Below, piece after piece: positions 49,534 through 59,679 of a stretch of DNA of 64,000 nt. A program made the position numbers and the translations under genes. Every line of letters starts with the position of its first letter. Within the stretch, counting starts at the first letter, position 1. Source of the stretch: Sphingorhabdus lacus (lineage in GTDB: Bacteria > Pseudomonadota > Alphaproteobacteria > Sphingomonadales > Sphingomonadaceae); contig NZ_CP035733.1 in NCBI RefSeq assembly GCF_009768975.1, forward strand, positions 2,648,001-2,712,000, in the 5' to 3' direction. The notes beneath the pieces were generated by a model. It saw nothing but the letters and a program-made list of their open reading frames with translations, was not told where the DNA came from and searched no databases.

Positions 49534-49874
49534 GTTCTGCTAGGCTCACCAGCCAGTTTCGCGTTTCGGCGCTTCAAAAACTCGCCGAGGCCGAAGGCGG
49601 ATTTGCTGCCGTACTGCGCAAAGGCGACCAACTATCGGGTGCTATCCTGCTTGTCGGGCAGATTAAAGGTCGCAATCCCGTAATTTACGAACGTTACCCC
49701 GAACTTGACGGTTCCTTCTCCTGGCATCAGGTGACACAAGCGATAGGGGGCGATGAGACAGAACCTACAAAATATTGGAAATCACGCATTAAACGCGATC
49801 CTGATTTGTGGGTTCTCGAACTGGACGTCGCGTCGAAAGAACGGTTGGACGGACTTTTGGCCGCCGACTCTTGA
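49530..49874 (+). CDS. DUF1491 family protein
   Basis: 114-residue protein beginning at TTG 49530, which overlaps the ptsN stop (TTGA). Sequences such as FRVSALQKLAEAEGGFAAVL, AILLVGQIKGRNPVIYERYP and KRDPDLWVLELDVA match the alphaproteobacterial DUF1491 family. Unknown function. Confidence 0.83.
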   Translation: MSSARLTSQFRVSALQKLAEAEGGFAAVLRKGDQLSGAILLVGQIKGRNPVIYERYPELDGSFSWHQVTQAIGGDETEPTKYWKSRIKRDPDLWVLELDVASKERLDGLLAADS

Positions 49875-50041
49875 CTGCGCTGCAATGCACAATAGATGGG
49901 CGCGCAACGAGTAGCGAAGGTTGTCACGCGGGACACAAATGGGGTGACCAGACAAACACGCGAGTCGGATGCAACAAACGAAGAGCCAGAACATAAGATT
50001 AGAGGCTCATCTGCTGGTGCCGCCGCACTAATGTACGATTA

Positions 50042-50764
50042 ATGTTGAAAATGGTTCGGGCTGCCTCCGTGGTGGCCATTTCTTGTACGCTGGCATCCGC
50101 CGTTCTAACCGCCGATGCCGGTTTTGCTTTTGGGAATGACCAAAGCACAGCGCTTAGCGCATCCGCCATCGTAGTCGATGCTGCGCAGATCACAGCAGAT
50201 AAGCAAAATGTCGAACGCCTGAAATCAGGTGAAGTGACGACAAGGCTTGCGGAAAATGGTGATATCATTTTCATTCCAGGTAGCGGTCAACCCGTCAACA
50301 CCGACTCCCGCTCAGAATATGTAGATGACGTTCGCGAAGAGAGTGTTGCCGCATCTTCGCTGTCCGAACTGGTTCGGATGCAGGACGTTAGCGAACCGCT
50401 CGATAGCGAAGTGCGCTGCCTCGCTGGAGCCGTCTATTTTGAATCCAAAGGCGAATCGCTCGCTGGCCAGCTAGCCGTTGCACGTGTTGTTATCGCTCGC
50501 GCTAAGTCAGGGCGCTTTCCTACCACCCTGTGTGGTGTGGTGTATCAGAAGAGCCAATTTTCGTTCGTACGCGGCGGCGGTATGCCACCTATCGCAACGG
50601 GCAGTGCGCATTGGAGCAATGCTGTAGCGATAAGCCGAATTGCCCTTAACAACAGTTGGAAAAGCCCTGTTGAAGGCGCGCTTTTCTTTCATGCCCGCCA
50701 CGTTTCGCCGGGTTGGCGGCTGACCCGGCTCGGATCGATTGACAATCATATTTTCTACCGTTGA
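50042..50764 (+). CDS. SleB-type cell wall hydrolase
   Basis: 240-residue exported protein. Signal peptide to ~ADA at residue 30, an intermediate region with an acidic stretch, and a C-terminal SleB/hydrolase-2 domain (~120-240): VRCLAGAVYFESKGESLAGQ, where the Glu is the candidate catalytic acid, CGVVYQKSQFSFVRGG and ALFFHARHVSPGWRL. Predicted peptidoglycan glycosidase or transglycosylase. Followed by a good terminator. Confidence 0.88.
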   Translation: MLKMVRAASVVAISCTLASAVLTADAGFAFGNDQSTALSASAIVVDAAQITADKQNVERLKSGEVTTRLAENGDIIFIPGSGQPVNTDSRSEYVDDVREESVAASSLSELVRMQDVSEPLDSEVRCLAGAVYFESKGESLAGQLAVARVVIARAKSGRFPTTLCGVVYQKSQFSFVRGGGMPPIATGSAHWSNAVAISRIALNNSWKSPVEGALFFHARHVSPGWRLTRLGSIDNHIFYR

Positions 50765-50790
50765 ATATGGCAGAAACTGGTTAGGAGATG

Positions 50791-50820
50791 AAGGCCCCGA
50801 AATGGGGCCTTTATTTTGTT
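50791..50820 (+). terminator. Terminator after the SleB-type gene
   Basis: AAGGCCCC (50791-50798), a 5-base loop, GGGGCCTT (50804-50811), then TATTTTGTT. It begins 26 bases past the stop codon. Confidence 0.88.
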
Positions 50821-50845
50821 CTACTTACGTTCTATAGAGTCGGCT

Positions 50846-51346
50846 ATGGCTGATGTCGCTAATCTGAAACCATTCCCACTTCCTTTAGCAGCCGCTGCCG
50901 CTGTTGCGCGTGGCGTGTCACGCCTGTTTTTGCGTAACCAGATCATGGTCCAACCGGAGGTGTCGTTACGTAACAACCGGCGCGCAGATCTGATGGGCAT
51001 CAATGCGAAGGGCGAAATTATCCTGGTCGAGATAAAATGTGCCCGTAGCGATTTGCTGGGTGACCAGAAATGGCCAGAGTATCTTGAGTTTTGCGATCGC
51101 TTTTTCTGGGCTGTCCCGGCCGGGTTCGATATCGGACCGTTGCACGGGGAGACATTCATGCCTGAACGGGCAGGCGTTATCATCGCCGACGCTTATGACG
51201 CCGAAATCGCTCGCCCCGCTGCACTCGTTCCGCTCGCAGCGGCGCGGCGAAAGACTGAAACCCAACGCCTAGCCCGCTTGGCTATGCGTCGTTTGATGGG
51301 TGTTGCGGACCCTGACCCCATTTTAGCGGAGATCGAGGCAGAGTAA
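50846..51346 (+). CDS. mmcB: MmcB family DNA repair protein
   Basis: 166-residue nuclease-fold protein. RRADLMGINAKGEIILVEIK carries the endonuclease-like D...ExK motif, with CARSDLLGDQKWPEYLEFCD after it. It matches MmcB of Caulobacter, implicated in DNA-damage repair. ATG 50846 replaces a longer reading into the terminator. Confidence 0.85.
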   Translation: MADVANLKPFPLPLAAAAAVARGVSRLFLRNQIMVQPEVSLRNNRRADLMGINAKGEIILVEIKCARSDLLGDQKWPEYLEFCDRFFWAVPAGFDIGPLHGETFMPERAGVIIADAYDAEIARPAALVPLAAARRKTETQRLARLAMRRLMGVADPDPILAEIEAE

Positions 51347-51374
51347 GTGTATGCTATCTCACGACCGTATATAC

Positions 51375-53312
51375 TCAGCTTGCCTTGGTCGGGTTGTACC
51401 AGATCGGCGACGAATAGGCCCTTTCCTGCGACTTCAACTCGGTGCCGGGCAATAGCTTTGCGCCGTATCGGATGGCGTCAAATAGAACCCATCGCGGGGT
51501 TGGGATTTCGAGAATGCGTAGATAGTAGAAAGCTTTTTGGCTCGCGTTGAATTCTGGATCGCTCCATACCGCCTGTAACTCGGGATCGCCTATGCTGTTG
51601 CTGTAACTTGCCTTCGCGATATTGACTGTGTCTCCTACCGCCGGAATCTTACCATTGGCACTCCGCTGCCTTTTGTCGGCGTCACCCCAAACCACATCGA
51701 AAACTTTCTCCTGCATCTGGCCGGATGCATCCACCCAACCTTTTACGACCTGAACGCGGTCGAGATTGGCGCCGATCGGATCTTTCAGCGCAGAGATAAT
51801 GAAACTTGGCGCTCCCTTACCAGGCTTAAGGTCACTACCCATAGGCACGCCGCGTTTATACCCGGCCATCACCCAGTTCCCGGTCAAATCATCGGACTTG
51901 AAATCCCAACCGCCAAAGAAACGGACCGTCATACGTGGCCCGGTGGTCGCGTAAATTTCCTTCCGCATCATAGCATCGAATATCGCCGCTCTTGTGTTTG
52001 CTGTTGCCCACACGGCTGCATATCCTCCAGCGAGATAATGCCATCCAAAGCGACCTTCACGGGTACCTAGATTTTGTGGTTCAGATGCCCGTTTGCCATT
52101 GGGCTCGCCGCCTGAATGTTTACCGAAAAAGTTATTTTCATCTGCGGTGGCGAGTGCGGTGTGACTATCTGTGGAACCAATAACACCGAACTTGTAAGGG
52201 TTCGCACCCGTCTTTGCTTCAATAGACAGCCCTCGCTTCAGCGCTTCGCGAATATACTCCCCCGCAAAATCCTGTGGCTTTTTGGCAGCCTGCATGGTCA
52301 AATTACCTAACTGCCAGCCTGCAGTGCCATAGCCTGCAAATTCGTCATTTGGAGACAGGAATGGATGCGCTTCGCTGTCACCTTTGATCTGGGTAATTTC
52401 AACGACAGGTTCACGCGCAGCGCGACGACGGGCATATTCGGCAGTCATTGGTCCACCACCCGGACCGACAAGTTCGAACATCAAACCGTTGGACAGGTTG
52501 CTGTTATGCGGAATTGCGAGCACTTTACCACCCGTCCGCTTTTCATAATTGTCCATATAGTCCCACAGCTGGCTGACGGGTGAATCGCCTTGTCCCGGGT
52601 CGTAAGGGAGTACTTGATCGGTGCGGCTTTTGCCGTCCCGGAACATGACCACACGGTGCAGATTGTTACCGCCGGGCATCAACGTATATTCAAAGCCCAT
52701 GAAGGCGGTGAATTTCCCCGGCTCATTATAACGCTCTATCAGGCTACTGTGCCCTGTCCAAATGTTTGTCGAGGTTTTGCGCTGCTTTTCTGGATCGGTC
52801 AGTGATTTTGGTAGGTCGTTACGGCCTACCCTGTCGATCAATTCCGCAGTGACCCGTTGCATGCCTTCGGGTCCCTTGTGCATCTCATCATGCCAGCGGC
52901 GTAACACCGGATCGCGAATAAGAAAGCTCGGTGCATCATACAGCGCCTTGGTTGCGCCAAGCCCGCCTGAGTGATCAGCGATGACAAGAAAATCAAGCGG
53001 GCGTTCCAATTTTGCCTTCAGGCCCCAGGTCGAGGTGATTTCCTCTCCTCGCGCAAACCGCAACGCTTCTTCAGGCCCTAGCTTTACACCAAAACCAAAG
53101 GCATCAATGGAATTTGATGTATGTAAATGGGTGTCGCCCCACAGAAGCTTCATGGCTGGTCCGGAAGTAACTTCCTTGTCAGATGCGATCTGTGCAATGT
53201 GGGAATCGTCGAGGATCGACTTTTCCTGCCAATGGCGCCAGCCATAAGTTAATCCGACACCGATGGCACCGACCGCGACAGCTCCCAGAATAATGGTACG
53301 TTTTTTTGGCAT
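51375..53312 (-). CDS. DUF3604 PHP-like protein, exported
   Basis: 645-residue protein. It has an N-terminal membrane segment (IILGAVAVGAIGVGLTYGW), probably an anchor or uncleaved signal. The metal-binding PHP-like start WGDTHLHTSNSIDAFGFG and VIADHSGGLGATKAL come next, with the conserved FGVIGSTDSHTALATADENN (~400). DUF3604 members are widespread hydrolase-like proteins of unknown function. Upstream of it on the same strand is a sterol-desaturase-type gene 78 bases away. Confidence 0.85.
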   Translation of the reverse strand: MPKKRTIILGAVAVGAIGVGLTYGWRHWQEKSILDDSHIAQIASDKEVTSGPAMKLLWGDTHLHTSNSIDAFGFGVKLGPEEALRFARGEEITSTWGLKAKLERPLDFLVIADHSGGLGATKALYDAPSFLIRDPVLRRWHDEMHKGPEGMQRVTAELIDRVGRNDLPKSLTDPEKQRKTSTNIWTGHSSLIERYNEPGKFTAFMGFEYTLMPGGNNLHRVVMFRDGKSRTDQVLPYDPGQGDSPVSQLWDYMDNYEKRTGGKVLAIPHNSNLSNGLMFELVGPGGGPMTAEYARRRAAREPVVEITQIKGDSEAHPFLSPNDEFAGYGTAGWQLGNLTMQAAKKPQDFAGEYIREALKRGLSIEAKTGANPYKFGVIGSTDSHTALATADENNFFGKHSGGEPNGKRASEPQNLGTREGRFGWHYLAGGYAAVWATANTRAAIFDAMMRKEIYATTGPRMTVRFFGGWDFKSDDLTGNWVMAGYKRGVPMGSDLKPGKGAPSFIISALKDPIGANLDRVQVVKGWVDASGQMQEKVFDVVWGDADKRQRSANGKIPAVGDTVNIAKASYSNSIGDPELQAVWSDPEFNASQKAFYYLRILEIPTPRWVLFDAIRYGAKLLPGTELKSQERAYSSPIWYNPTKAS

Positions 53313-53390
53313 GTTTCCCCCACTCCTGCGTTAAAAATTGCTCCGGATTTCTGGGTCCGTCAAGTGCTCCATGTAAAGGCCGCAATGACG

Positions 53391-54182
53391 CTACGTCAAA
53401 GGCAGCTTCATACTCCAAAAGAAATGGGCTGGTCGATCGTCGGCCATCTCTTCCAGGCCGATAGTTTGTTGATCACGACCCATGGCGGATTCATAGACAT
53501 AGGTGCCAAACAGTCTATCCCACCACGTCAAGGCAAAGCCGTAATTGTAGTTCTGTTCGCTACGATCCGTACTGTGGTGCACCAGATGCATATCCGGCGT
53601 GACCAAGATCATCCGCAAGACTCGATCCATGGAACGCGGCAGGCGAATATTGCTGTGGTTGAAGAGAGCATTGCAATTCAGCCATAGCTCAAACGCAAGC
53701 GCCACCAGCACGGGAACTCCCAGCAAGGTGACGCAAGCCGATTTAAAAATGGTGGAAGTCAAAAGCTCGAAAGGGTGAAAACGCAGCGCGGTCGTGGTAT
53801 CCAGATCGCGGTCGCTATGGTGGACCTTGTGGATCCGCCATAAGACGGGGAGCCGATGCATCGCCCGATGTTGCACCCATACCGCGAGATCAAGCAGAAT
53901 AAATGCGAGCCCCGCCTCCAACGATAACGGCCAATGGGTTTGGTGGAGCAAGCCGAAGCTGTAACTGTCTGCCCATGCTGCGGCACTGGCTACGACAACA
54001 AATAAGGCAAGCAACCGACCTAAAGCCGCGTTGGTGAGGAAAAATAGCATATGGGTGAGCCAGCGATACTTTCGCGGCAACGCCCTTTTACTGCGTGGCC
54101 ACAGCCATTCAGCTACCGAAAACAGGATCAGCAAAGCGGCGGGGATAGATATCGCATAAAGACCCAGCCCCGCCTCAATCAT
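53391..54182 (-). CDS. Sterol desaturase/fatty acid hydroxylase family protein
   Basis: 263-residue membrane protein with about four helices and the His clusters of the non-haem di-iron family: VQHRAMHRLPVLWRIHKVHH (three His motifs in one) and MHLVHHSTDRSEQNYNYG. ATG 54182 is chosen; the next gene (OYE) ends 5 bases before. Substrate unknown; likely lipid-modifying. Confidence 0.88.
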   Translation of the reverse strand: MIEAGLGLYAISIPAALLILFSVAEWLWPRSKRALPRKYRWLTHMLFFLTNAALGRLLALFVVVASAAAWADSYSFGLLHQTHWPLSLEAGLAFILLDLAVWVQHRAMHRLPVLWRIHKVHHSDRDLDTTTALRFHPFELLTSTIFKSACVTLLGVPVLVALAFELWLNCNALFNHSNIRLPRSMDRVLRMILVTPDMHLVHHSTDRSEQNYNYGFALTWWDRLFGTYVYESAMGRDQQTIGLEEMADDRPAHFFWSMKLPLT

Positions 54183-54187
54183 GTCTT

Positions 54188-55282
54188 TTACGCGTCGGTT
54201 CTTTCGAGGAATGGATAATCTGTATAGCCTTCGGCGCTTGGGGTATACCATGTCTTATAGTTGTCGGGCGTCAGTTCGGCACCGACCCGTAGCCGTTCCA
54301 CAAGATCCGGGTTGCTGATGTAAGGACGGCCAAAGCTAATCGCGTCTGCAAGGCCAGAGGTAAGATCCGCATCGGCCAGTTCTTTTGTATATTCTTGGTT
54401 CAGAACGAGCGGACCCTTAAACACCTCACGAATTTGCGGCGAAACACGAGGTACGTCTGTTCGACCAAAATTACCGTAGGACTTCACTTCTCGCAGTTCA
54501 AGGAACGCGATACCTATATTCTGCAATGCAGCGGCGGCAGCCGTGAACAGCGGTATGGGGTTGCTGTCGTCTACACCTTGCGTTTCGCCATTCGGCGACA
54601 GGCGGACAGATGTGCGGTCGGCCCCTATAGCATTGACTACTGCCTGCGTTACTTCGCGGAGCAAGCGGATACGATTTTCGATCGAACCTCCATATTGATC
54701 GGTCCGGAAATTGGCATTATCGCGCAGGAACTGATCAATCAAATAGCCATTAGCGGCGTGGATTTGTATACCGTCGAATCCAGCCGCAATCGCGTTTTTC
54801 GCAGCGTTGACATAGTCTTCTATAATGCGTGGAATCTCAGACGTTTCAAGCGCTCGTGCTTCGGTATACGGCTTTTTCCCTTCGGCGGTATGAGCATCTC
54901 CAGGGGCCGTTGTCGCCGATGCCGATACGGGTTGGGCGCCGCCCAGAAAATCGGGATGCACGAGACGCCCCATATGCCACAATTGCAAGATGATTTGTCC
55001 GCCGGCTTCGTGCACGGCTTCCGTTACCGGCTGCCACGCAGCAACTTGCGTATCGTTCCAAACCCCCGGTGCGGATGGCCAGCCTAGACCCTCTTGCGAA
55101 ATGCCCGTCGCCTCCGCGATGATCAGGCCTGCGCTTGCGCGCTGACTATAATATTCGGCTTTCAGATCGGACATGGGTACATGGCCAGTCGTGCTGCGTC
55201 CCCGGGTCAAAGGCGACATGATCACGCGGTTCTTTGCGCTGATTGCGCCAAGCTGAATGGGGTCGAACAAAGTTGCAGTCAT
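54188..55282 (-). CDS. NADH:flavin oxidoreductase (Old Yellow Enzyme)
   Basis: 364-residue FMN TIM barrel of the OYE family. TLFDPIQLGAISAKNRVIMS at the N-terminus; FMN/substrate segment QLWHMGRLVHPD; GFDGIQIHAANGYLIDQFLR, where His-Ala-Ala-Asn is the classical site (HxxN); and TDQYGGSIENRIRLL. ATG 55282 with AGGAAG upstream. It probably reduces activated alkenes. Divergent from the EamA gene. Confidence 0.93.
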   Translation of the reverse strand: MTATLFDPIQLGAISAKNRVIMSPLTRGRSTTGHVPMSDLKAEYYSQRASAGLIIAEATGISQEGLGWPSAPGVWNDTQVAAWQPVTEAVHEAGGQIILQLWHMGRLVHPDFLGGAQPVSASATTAPGDAHTAEGKKPYTEARALETSEIPRIIEDYVNAAKNAIAAGFDGIQIHAANGYLIDQFLRDNANFRTDQYGGSIENRIRLLREVTQAVVNAIGADRTSVRLSPNGETQGVDDSNPIPLFTAAAAALQNIGIAFLELREVKSYGNFGRTDVPRVSPQIREVFKGPLVLNQEYTKELADADLTSGLADAISFGRPYISNPDLVERLRVGAELTPDNYKTWYTPSAEGYTDYPFLERTDA

Positions 55283-55355
55283 AAATCTTCCTGTCATTAA
55301 GGCTTTGGTTTGCAGCCAAGATGCGGATAAGCGTTGCAAATTGCAACGGGGGTTT

Positions 55356-56228
55356 ATGCCGACAAATATTTTCCTTCAGCAAAGCCCCAAGGCTTTGGCT
55401 TTTCTGGCGTTGATTGCTGGGAATATCGCGATTGCTTTTGGTCCCCTGCTTGTGCGCTATGCCGATAGCGGACCGATTGCTACAGGATTCTGGCGGCTGG
55501 CTTTGGCTACACCTTTCCTGTTTCTGGTGGGCTATCGATTCGGATTTCGCCTAAAGTCAGTCCCTATGAAGACATTTGTTTTCATTCTCACAGCAGGGGT
55601 ATTTTTCGGGATAGATATCATTGCCTGGCATATCGGCATTTTTCAAACAAAGCTGGGTAACGCGACTCTGTTTGCCAATTGCGCCAGCATGCTGCTGGTG
55701 ATTTACGGAGTAGTAGTTGCGCGTAAAATGCCGGGAATTTGGCAGATCGCGTCGGTGGTCCTGGCGTTTGTTGGCGCGGCACTTTTGATGGGTCAAAGTC
55801 TAGAACTCTCGCCGGAACACTTTGCCGGGGACCTGCTCTGTCTTGGCGCGGGCCTGACATACACGGTGTATCTTTTAATGATGATGCGTGTTCGCGAAAC
55901 TACCGAAAGTTGGGGCGCTCTGGCGATGGCCAGTACTGTTGCAGCGGCGGTCTTGCTTCCGGCATCTCTTTATACAGGCGAACAGGTGGTTCCATCGATC
56001 TGGTGGCCGGTGCTGTTACTTGCCTTTACTTCGCAGTTTGTTGGGCAGGGTTGCTTGACCTATGCCCTTCCGCATTTCAGTCCACTTGTCATCGGGCTAG
56101 CGCTGCTATTGCAACCGGCCTTGTCCGCTGCTGCTGGTTGGTTGGCATTTGGAGAAGCTCTGACGCTGCTTGATTTTACAGGCAGCTTTCTTGTCATGAT
56201 CGCGCTGGTGCTCGTGCGGAAGCAATAG
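55356..56228 (+). CDS. EamA/DMT-superfamily transporter
   Basis: 290-residue protein with ten hydrophobic segments in two five-helix EamA repeats. ALIAGNIAIAFGPLLVRYAD...GFWRLALATP begins repeat 1; the second ends with LTLLDFTGSFLVMIALVLVR. Drug/metabolite exporter; substrate unknown. ATG 55356 follows a G-rich site. Confidence 0.9.
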   Translation: MPTNIFLQQSPKALAFLALIAGNIAIAFGPLLVRYADSGPIATGFWRLALATPFLFLVGYRFGFRLKSVPMKTFVFILTAGVFFGIDIIAWHIGIFQTKLGNATLFANCASMLLVIYGVVVARKMPGIWQIASVVLAFVGAALLMGQSLELSPEHFAGDLLCLGAGLTYTVYLLMMMRVRETTESWGALAMASTVAAAVLLPASLYTGEQVVPSIWWPVLLLAFTSQFVGQGCLTYALPHFSPLVIGLALLLQPALSAAAGWLAFGEALTLLDFTGSFLVMIALVLVRKQ

Positions 56229-56266
56229 CTCTTTTAATGATGGCATCTTGCGCCTACATTTTCGGG

Positions 56267-56932
56267 ATGACCGACCAAAAGCTTCCGACCGATCCGACTC
56301 TTGACGAAATCCGCGCCGCGCTCGCGCCACTTATTGCACGCAATGCGGCCTTTGACGGTTGGAGCTACGCCGCAGTGGACTCGGCTGCGGTTGAACTGGA
56401 AATCGAACCCGATGTCGCAGCATTGGCATTTAATGGCAATGCCATGAGGATGGTGGACGCATGGATCGATTCGATTGATCAAGAACTTGCCCGCCGCCTG
56501 ACAGCGAGTAGGTTAAATGCGCTGAAGATAAGAGATCGCATCACTATATTGCTGGCGACCCGGCTAGAGATTATGAATCCTGACCGTGAAGCCCTGCGCC
56601 GTGCAATGGCAATTATGGCAATGCCTCAGAATATTGTCCGCGGTACGAAAGTTGGCTGGCGTTCCGCCGACCGGATGTGGCGCATGGCGGGGGATACGGC
56701 CAGCGATTTCAACCATTATACCAAACGTGCAACACTCTCGGCCGTATATGGAAGCACAATCAGCGTCTTTGTTAATGACGAGAGTCCTGATTTTATCGAT
56801 ACCCGCGCCTTTCTTGACCGGCGGATCGAAAATGTGATGCAGTTTGAAAAGGTGAAGGCGCAGGCACGCGCGCGTAAGGAATACGCCCCAAGCCTTTCAC
56901 GCTTCATTGGACGCCTTCGCTATCCTGCGTAA
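56267..56932 (+). CDS. COQ9 family protein
   Basis: 221-residue protein with LAFNGNAMRMVDAWIDSID and VGWRSADRMWRMAGDTASDFNHYTKR, split motifs of the COQ9 C-terminal domain (WRSAD...MW...AGD). COQ9 supports the ubiquinone biosynthesis hydroxylation complex. Upstream of feoAB by 39 bases. Confidence 0.9.
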   Translation: MTDQKLPTDPTLDEIRAALAPLIARNAAFDGWSYAAVDSAAVELEIEPDVAALAFNGNAMRMVDAWIDSIDQELARRLTASRLNALKIRDRITILLATRLEIMNPDREALRRAMAIMAMPQNIVRGTKVGWRSADRMWRMAGDTASDFNHYTKRATLSAVYGSTISVFVNDESPDFIDTRAFLDRRIENVMQFEKVKAQARARKEYAPSLSRFIGRLRYPA

Positions 56933-56971
56933 AAACGAATAGCACTTGATGTTATTGCGAATCGGTTGCAA

Positions 56972-57223
56972 ATGTCACTGGTGCAATTAGACGATCTCCC
57001 CCTCAACAGCCAAGCACGGGTTCGCACCATAGATTGGGCTGCGATCCCAGAAAGCGAAGGCCATCGGCTGCGTTCGCTCGGGTTAGAGGAAGGCGTGGAA
57101 GTTGAGGCCCTACATAAGGGTATACTGCTTTGGCGTGACCCTATCGCCGTACGCGTTGGGCGTATGCGGATTGCGATGCGTCGGAAAGTCGCCTCGGCCA
57201 TTTTCTGCGAGTTATCTAAGTGA
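56972..57223 (+). CDS. feoA: Ferrous iron transport protein A
   Basis: 83-residue SH3-like protein. SLVQLDDLPLNSQARVRTID at the start and LRSLGLEEGVEVEALHKG, with a C-terminal IAVRVGRMRIAMRR. ATG 56972 is used. It overlaps feoB by 4 bases (GTGA). Confidence 0.88.
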   Translation: MSLVQLDDLPLNSQARVRTIDWAAIPESEGHRLRSLGLEEGVEVEALHKGILLWRDPIAVRVGRMRIAMRRKVASAIFCELSK

Positions 57224-59073
57224 GTGGAACGGTACCGCTAGTTGCGCTGGTCGGTAACCCGAATAGCGGCAAAAGCTCGCTTTTCAACGCGTTAACCGGT
57301 GCGCGGCAGAAAATTGCTAACTATCCTGGTGTGACCGTAGAGAGAAAATCGGGTCGCACAGCATTGCCCGATGGACGTCCGGTCGAATTGCTTGACTTAC
57401 CCGGTGCCTATAGCTTGCAACCTGACAGCTTAGACGAGGCGGTGACGCGCGATGTCGTACTAGGTAAATTCGCAGGTCAACGTCGCCCTGATGCGCTCGT
57501 GATAGTCGTAGATGCTGGCAATCTGGACAATCATTTGCGCTTTGCTATCGAATTAATCGGGCAGGGGCTACCGGTCGTCATCGCGCTTAACATGGTGGAC
57601 CTTGCCGAACGAGACGGGTTGGAAATTGACCCAACCGTTTTGGCGGACGAACTCGGCGTTCCTGTAGTGTCGACCGTTGCAGTTCGCAAGCGCGGGCTGG
57701 AACGGTTGCTGAGCATGCTGAGTGAAGTGCTTTCACAATCTCGTCCTGATGAAGTCGATGCGCCGGAAAATCGCAAACAAATCACCGACCGTGCGCACCG
57801 AATAGCAAAGCGCGCAATCATCAGTGAAACTCAGGGGAGGCAATGGACGAAGCGATTGGATGCCATACTGCTTCACCCCGTGGGTGGAGTTGCGATTTTG
57901 TTGGCGTTGTTGTTTGTCATGTTTCAGGCGGTGTATGGCTGGTCCGAAGCGCCTATTGGTTGGATCGAAAGCGGATTCTCCGCATTAACTGAAACGATCA
58001 ACGCGCAAATGCCTAATGGCATACTGCGGTCTTTCCTGACTGACGGCGTTATTGCAGGAGTGGGTTCTGTTGTCGTGTTCTTGCCGCAGATCCTGATATT
58101 GTTCCTCTTCATATTGTTGTTGGAGGCGACCGGTTACATGACCCGCGCCGCTTTCGTCATGGATCGAATGATGGCTGCTGTCGGTCTGTCGGGGCACAGC
58201 TTTATTCCGTTACTATCCTCCTTTGCCTGCGCAATTCCGGGCATCATGGCGACTCGCAGCATCATGGATCAAAAAGAGCGTTTAGCGACGATTTTGATCG
58301 CTCCATTGATGACGTGTTCGGCGCGCCTGCCGGTTTATACGCTGATTATCGGCGCTTTTATTCCCGCACAGAATATTGGCCCAGGCATTGGTATGCAGGG
58401 TCTGGTACTGTTTGCGCTTTATCTGTTTGGGATCGTCGGCGCCATGTTGGCCGCAGCGGTGATTCAGCGATTCGTTACTCAAAGCCGCAGCAGCAGTTTC
58501 CTGATCGAGATGCCGCGCTATCAATTGCCGCGGCCAAGCGACATTGCTCTCGGTCTATGGCAACGCGCTTGGGTTTTCCTTCGCCGTGCCGGAACGATTA
58601 TTTTTGTGGCGACGGTCATATTATGGGCGCTGTTGAGTTTTCCCAAAGTGCCTGTGAATAGCACGCAAAGCCAAGTGGAATATTCAATTGCGGGCCGTAT
58701 CGCCGATGGTATTGAGCCAATTATCCGTCCGATCGGCTTTAATCATGATATTGCACTTGCCTTGATTCCAGCCATGGCTGCTCGCGAAGTCGCGGTTTCT
58801 GCGCTCGGCACAGCCTATGCTATTGATGCCGAAGATGAGGAGCAGGCCGCAATGAGTCTCGGCCCGCAATTGGCTGCAAAGTGGTCGCTTGCCACTGCCT
58901 TGGCCTTTCTGGCGTGGTTTATTTTCGCGCCACAATGTATTTCCACAATTGCCGTCACCCGGCGCGAAACCAATGGCTGGAAATGGCCCATATTCATGGT
59001 CGTCTATCTTTTTGCTCTCGCTTATGCGGCGGCGGGTATAACCTATTGGACAGCAGTGTCCTTCGGCTTATAG
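57220..59073 (+). CDS. feoB: Ferrous iron transporter FeoB
   Basis: 617-residue Fe(II) transporter. N-terminal G-domain with [19 protein letters not shown] (G1), [12 protein letters not shown] (G3) and ALNMVDLAE (G4). C-terminal two Gate domains with about eight helices, including [27 protein letters not shown] and [16 protein letters not shown] start. A short FeoA-FeoB pair, no FeoC seen. Confidence 0.96.
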   Translation: MSGTVPLVALVGNPNSGKSSLFNALTGARQKIANYPGVTVERKSGRTALPDGRPVELLDLPGAYSLQPDSLDEAVTRDVVLGKFAGQRRPDALVIVVDAGNLDNHLRFAIELIGQGLPVVIALNMVDLAERDGLEIDPTVLADELGVPVVSTVAVRKRGLERLLSMLSEVLSQSRPDEVDAPENRKQITDRAHRIAKRAIISETQGRQWTKRLDAILLHPVGGVAILLALLFVMFQAVYGWSEAPIGWIESGFSALTETINAQMPNGILRSFLTDGVIAGVGSVVVFLPQILILFLFILLLEATGYMTRAAFVMDRMMAAVGLSGHSFIPLLSSFACAIPGIMATRSIMDQKERLATILIAPLMTCSARLPVYTLIIGAFIPAQNIGPGIGMQGLVLFALYLFGIVGAMLAAAVIQRFVTQSRSSSFLIEMPRYQLPRPSDIALGLWQRAWVFLRRAGTIIFVATVILWALLSFPKVPVNSTQSQVEYSIAGRIADGIEPIIRPIGFNHDIALALIPAMAAREVAVSALGTAYAIDAEDEEQAAMSLGPQLAAKWSLATALAFLAWFIFAPQCISTIAVTRRETNGWKWPIFMVVYLFALAYAAAGITYWTAVSFGL

Positions 59074-59111
59074 CGACACCAATATCAATTCGAAAATCAA
59101 AGGGCAGGAAC

Positions 59112-59630
59112 ATGGCGGGCAGCGTCAACAAAGTAATAATCGTAGGCAATCTGGGGGCCGACCCGGAAGTGAAATCCTTTCAAAATGGTGGGCGCATTTG
59201 TAATTTGCGCATCGCTACATCCGAAGACTGGAAAGACCGCACCACCGGTGAAAAAAAAGAACGGACCGAATGGCACAGCGTCGTCTTACAGAGCGACGGG
59301 CTGGTCGGCGTTGCCGAACGCTTTTTGAAGAAAGGCAGCAAGGTTTATATCGAAGGCCAATTGCGCACCCGCAAATGGCAAGATCAATCGGGTAACGATC
59401 GTTACACAACCGAGATTTCGGTAGCTGGTTTCGACGGGAAGCTTGTGATGCTGGATAGCGCACGTGGTGGATCCGGAGGCAGCGGCAATGACGGTTGGTC
59501 GGGTGGTTCGTCGGGAGGTGGACAAGGCAGCGGTAGCAGCGGTCAAGGTGGCGGCAACTGGAGCGGTGGGTCGTCAGGCTTTGGCGGCGGAGACTTTGAC
59601 AATGATCTTGACGACGACGTGCCATTCTAA
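59112..59630 (+). CDS. ssb: Single-stranded DNA-binding protein
   Basis: 172-residue SSB. OB fold [20 protein letters not shown] ... [20 protein letters not shown], Gly/Ser-rich flexible linker (~115-160) and the acidic tip DLDDDVPF that binds partner proteins. ATG 59112 has AGGGCAGGA upstream; longer in-frame extension covers feoB on another frame. Confidence 0.97.
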   Translation: MAGSVNKVIIVGNLGADPEVKSFQNGGRICNLRIATSEDWKDRTTGEKKERTEWHSVVLQSDGLVGVAERFLKKGSKVYIEGQLRTRKWQDQSGNDRYTTEISVAGFDGKLVMLDSARGGSGGSGNDGWSGGSSGGGQGSGSSGQGGGNWSGGSSGFGGGDFDNDLDDDVPF

Positions 59631-59679
59631 GATCGGCGTAGGGTGACGGAGGCAGCTGTTTGAACGAACGGGGACGATT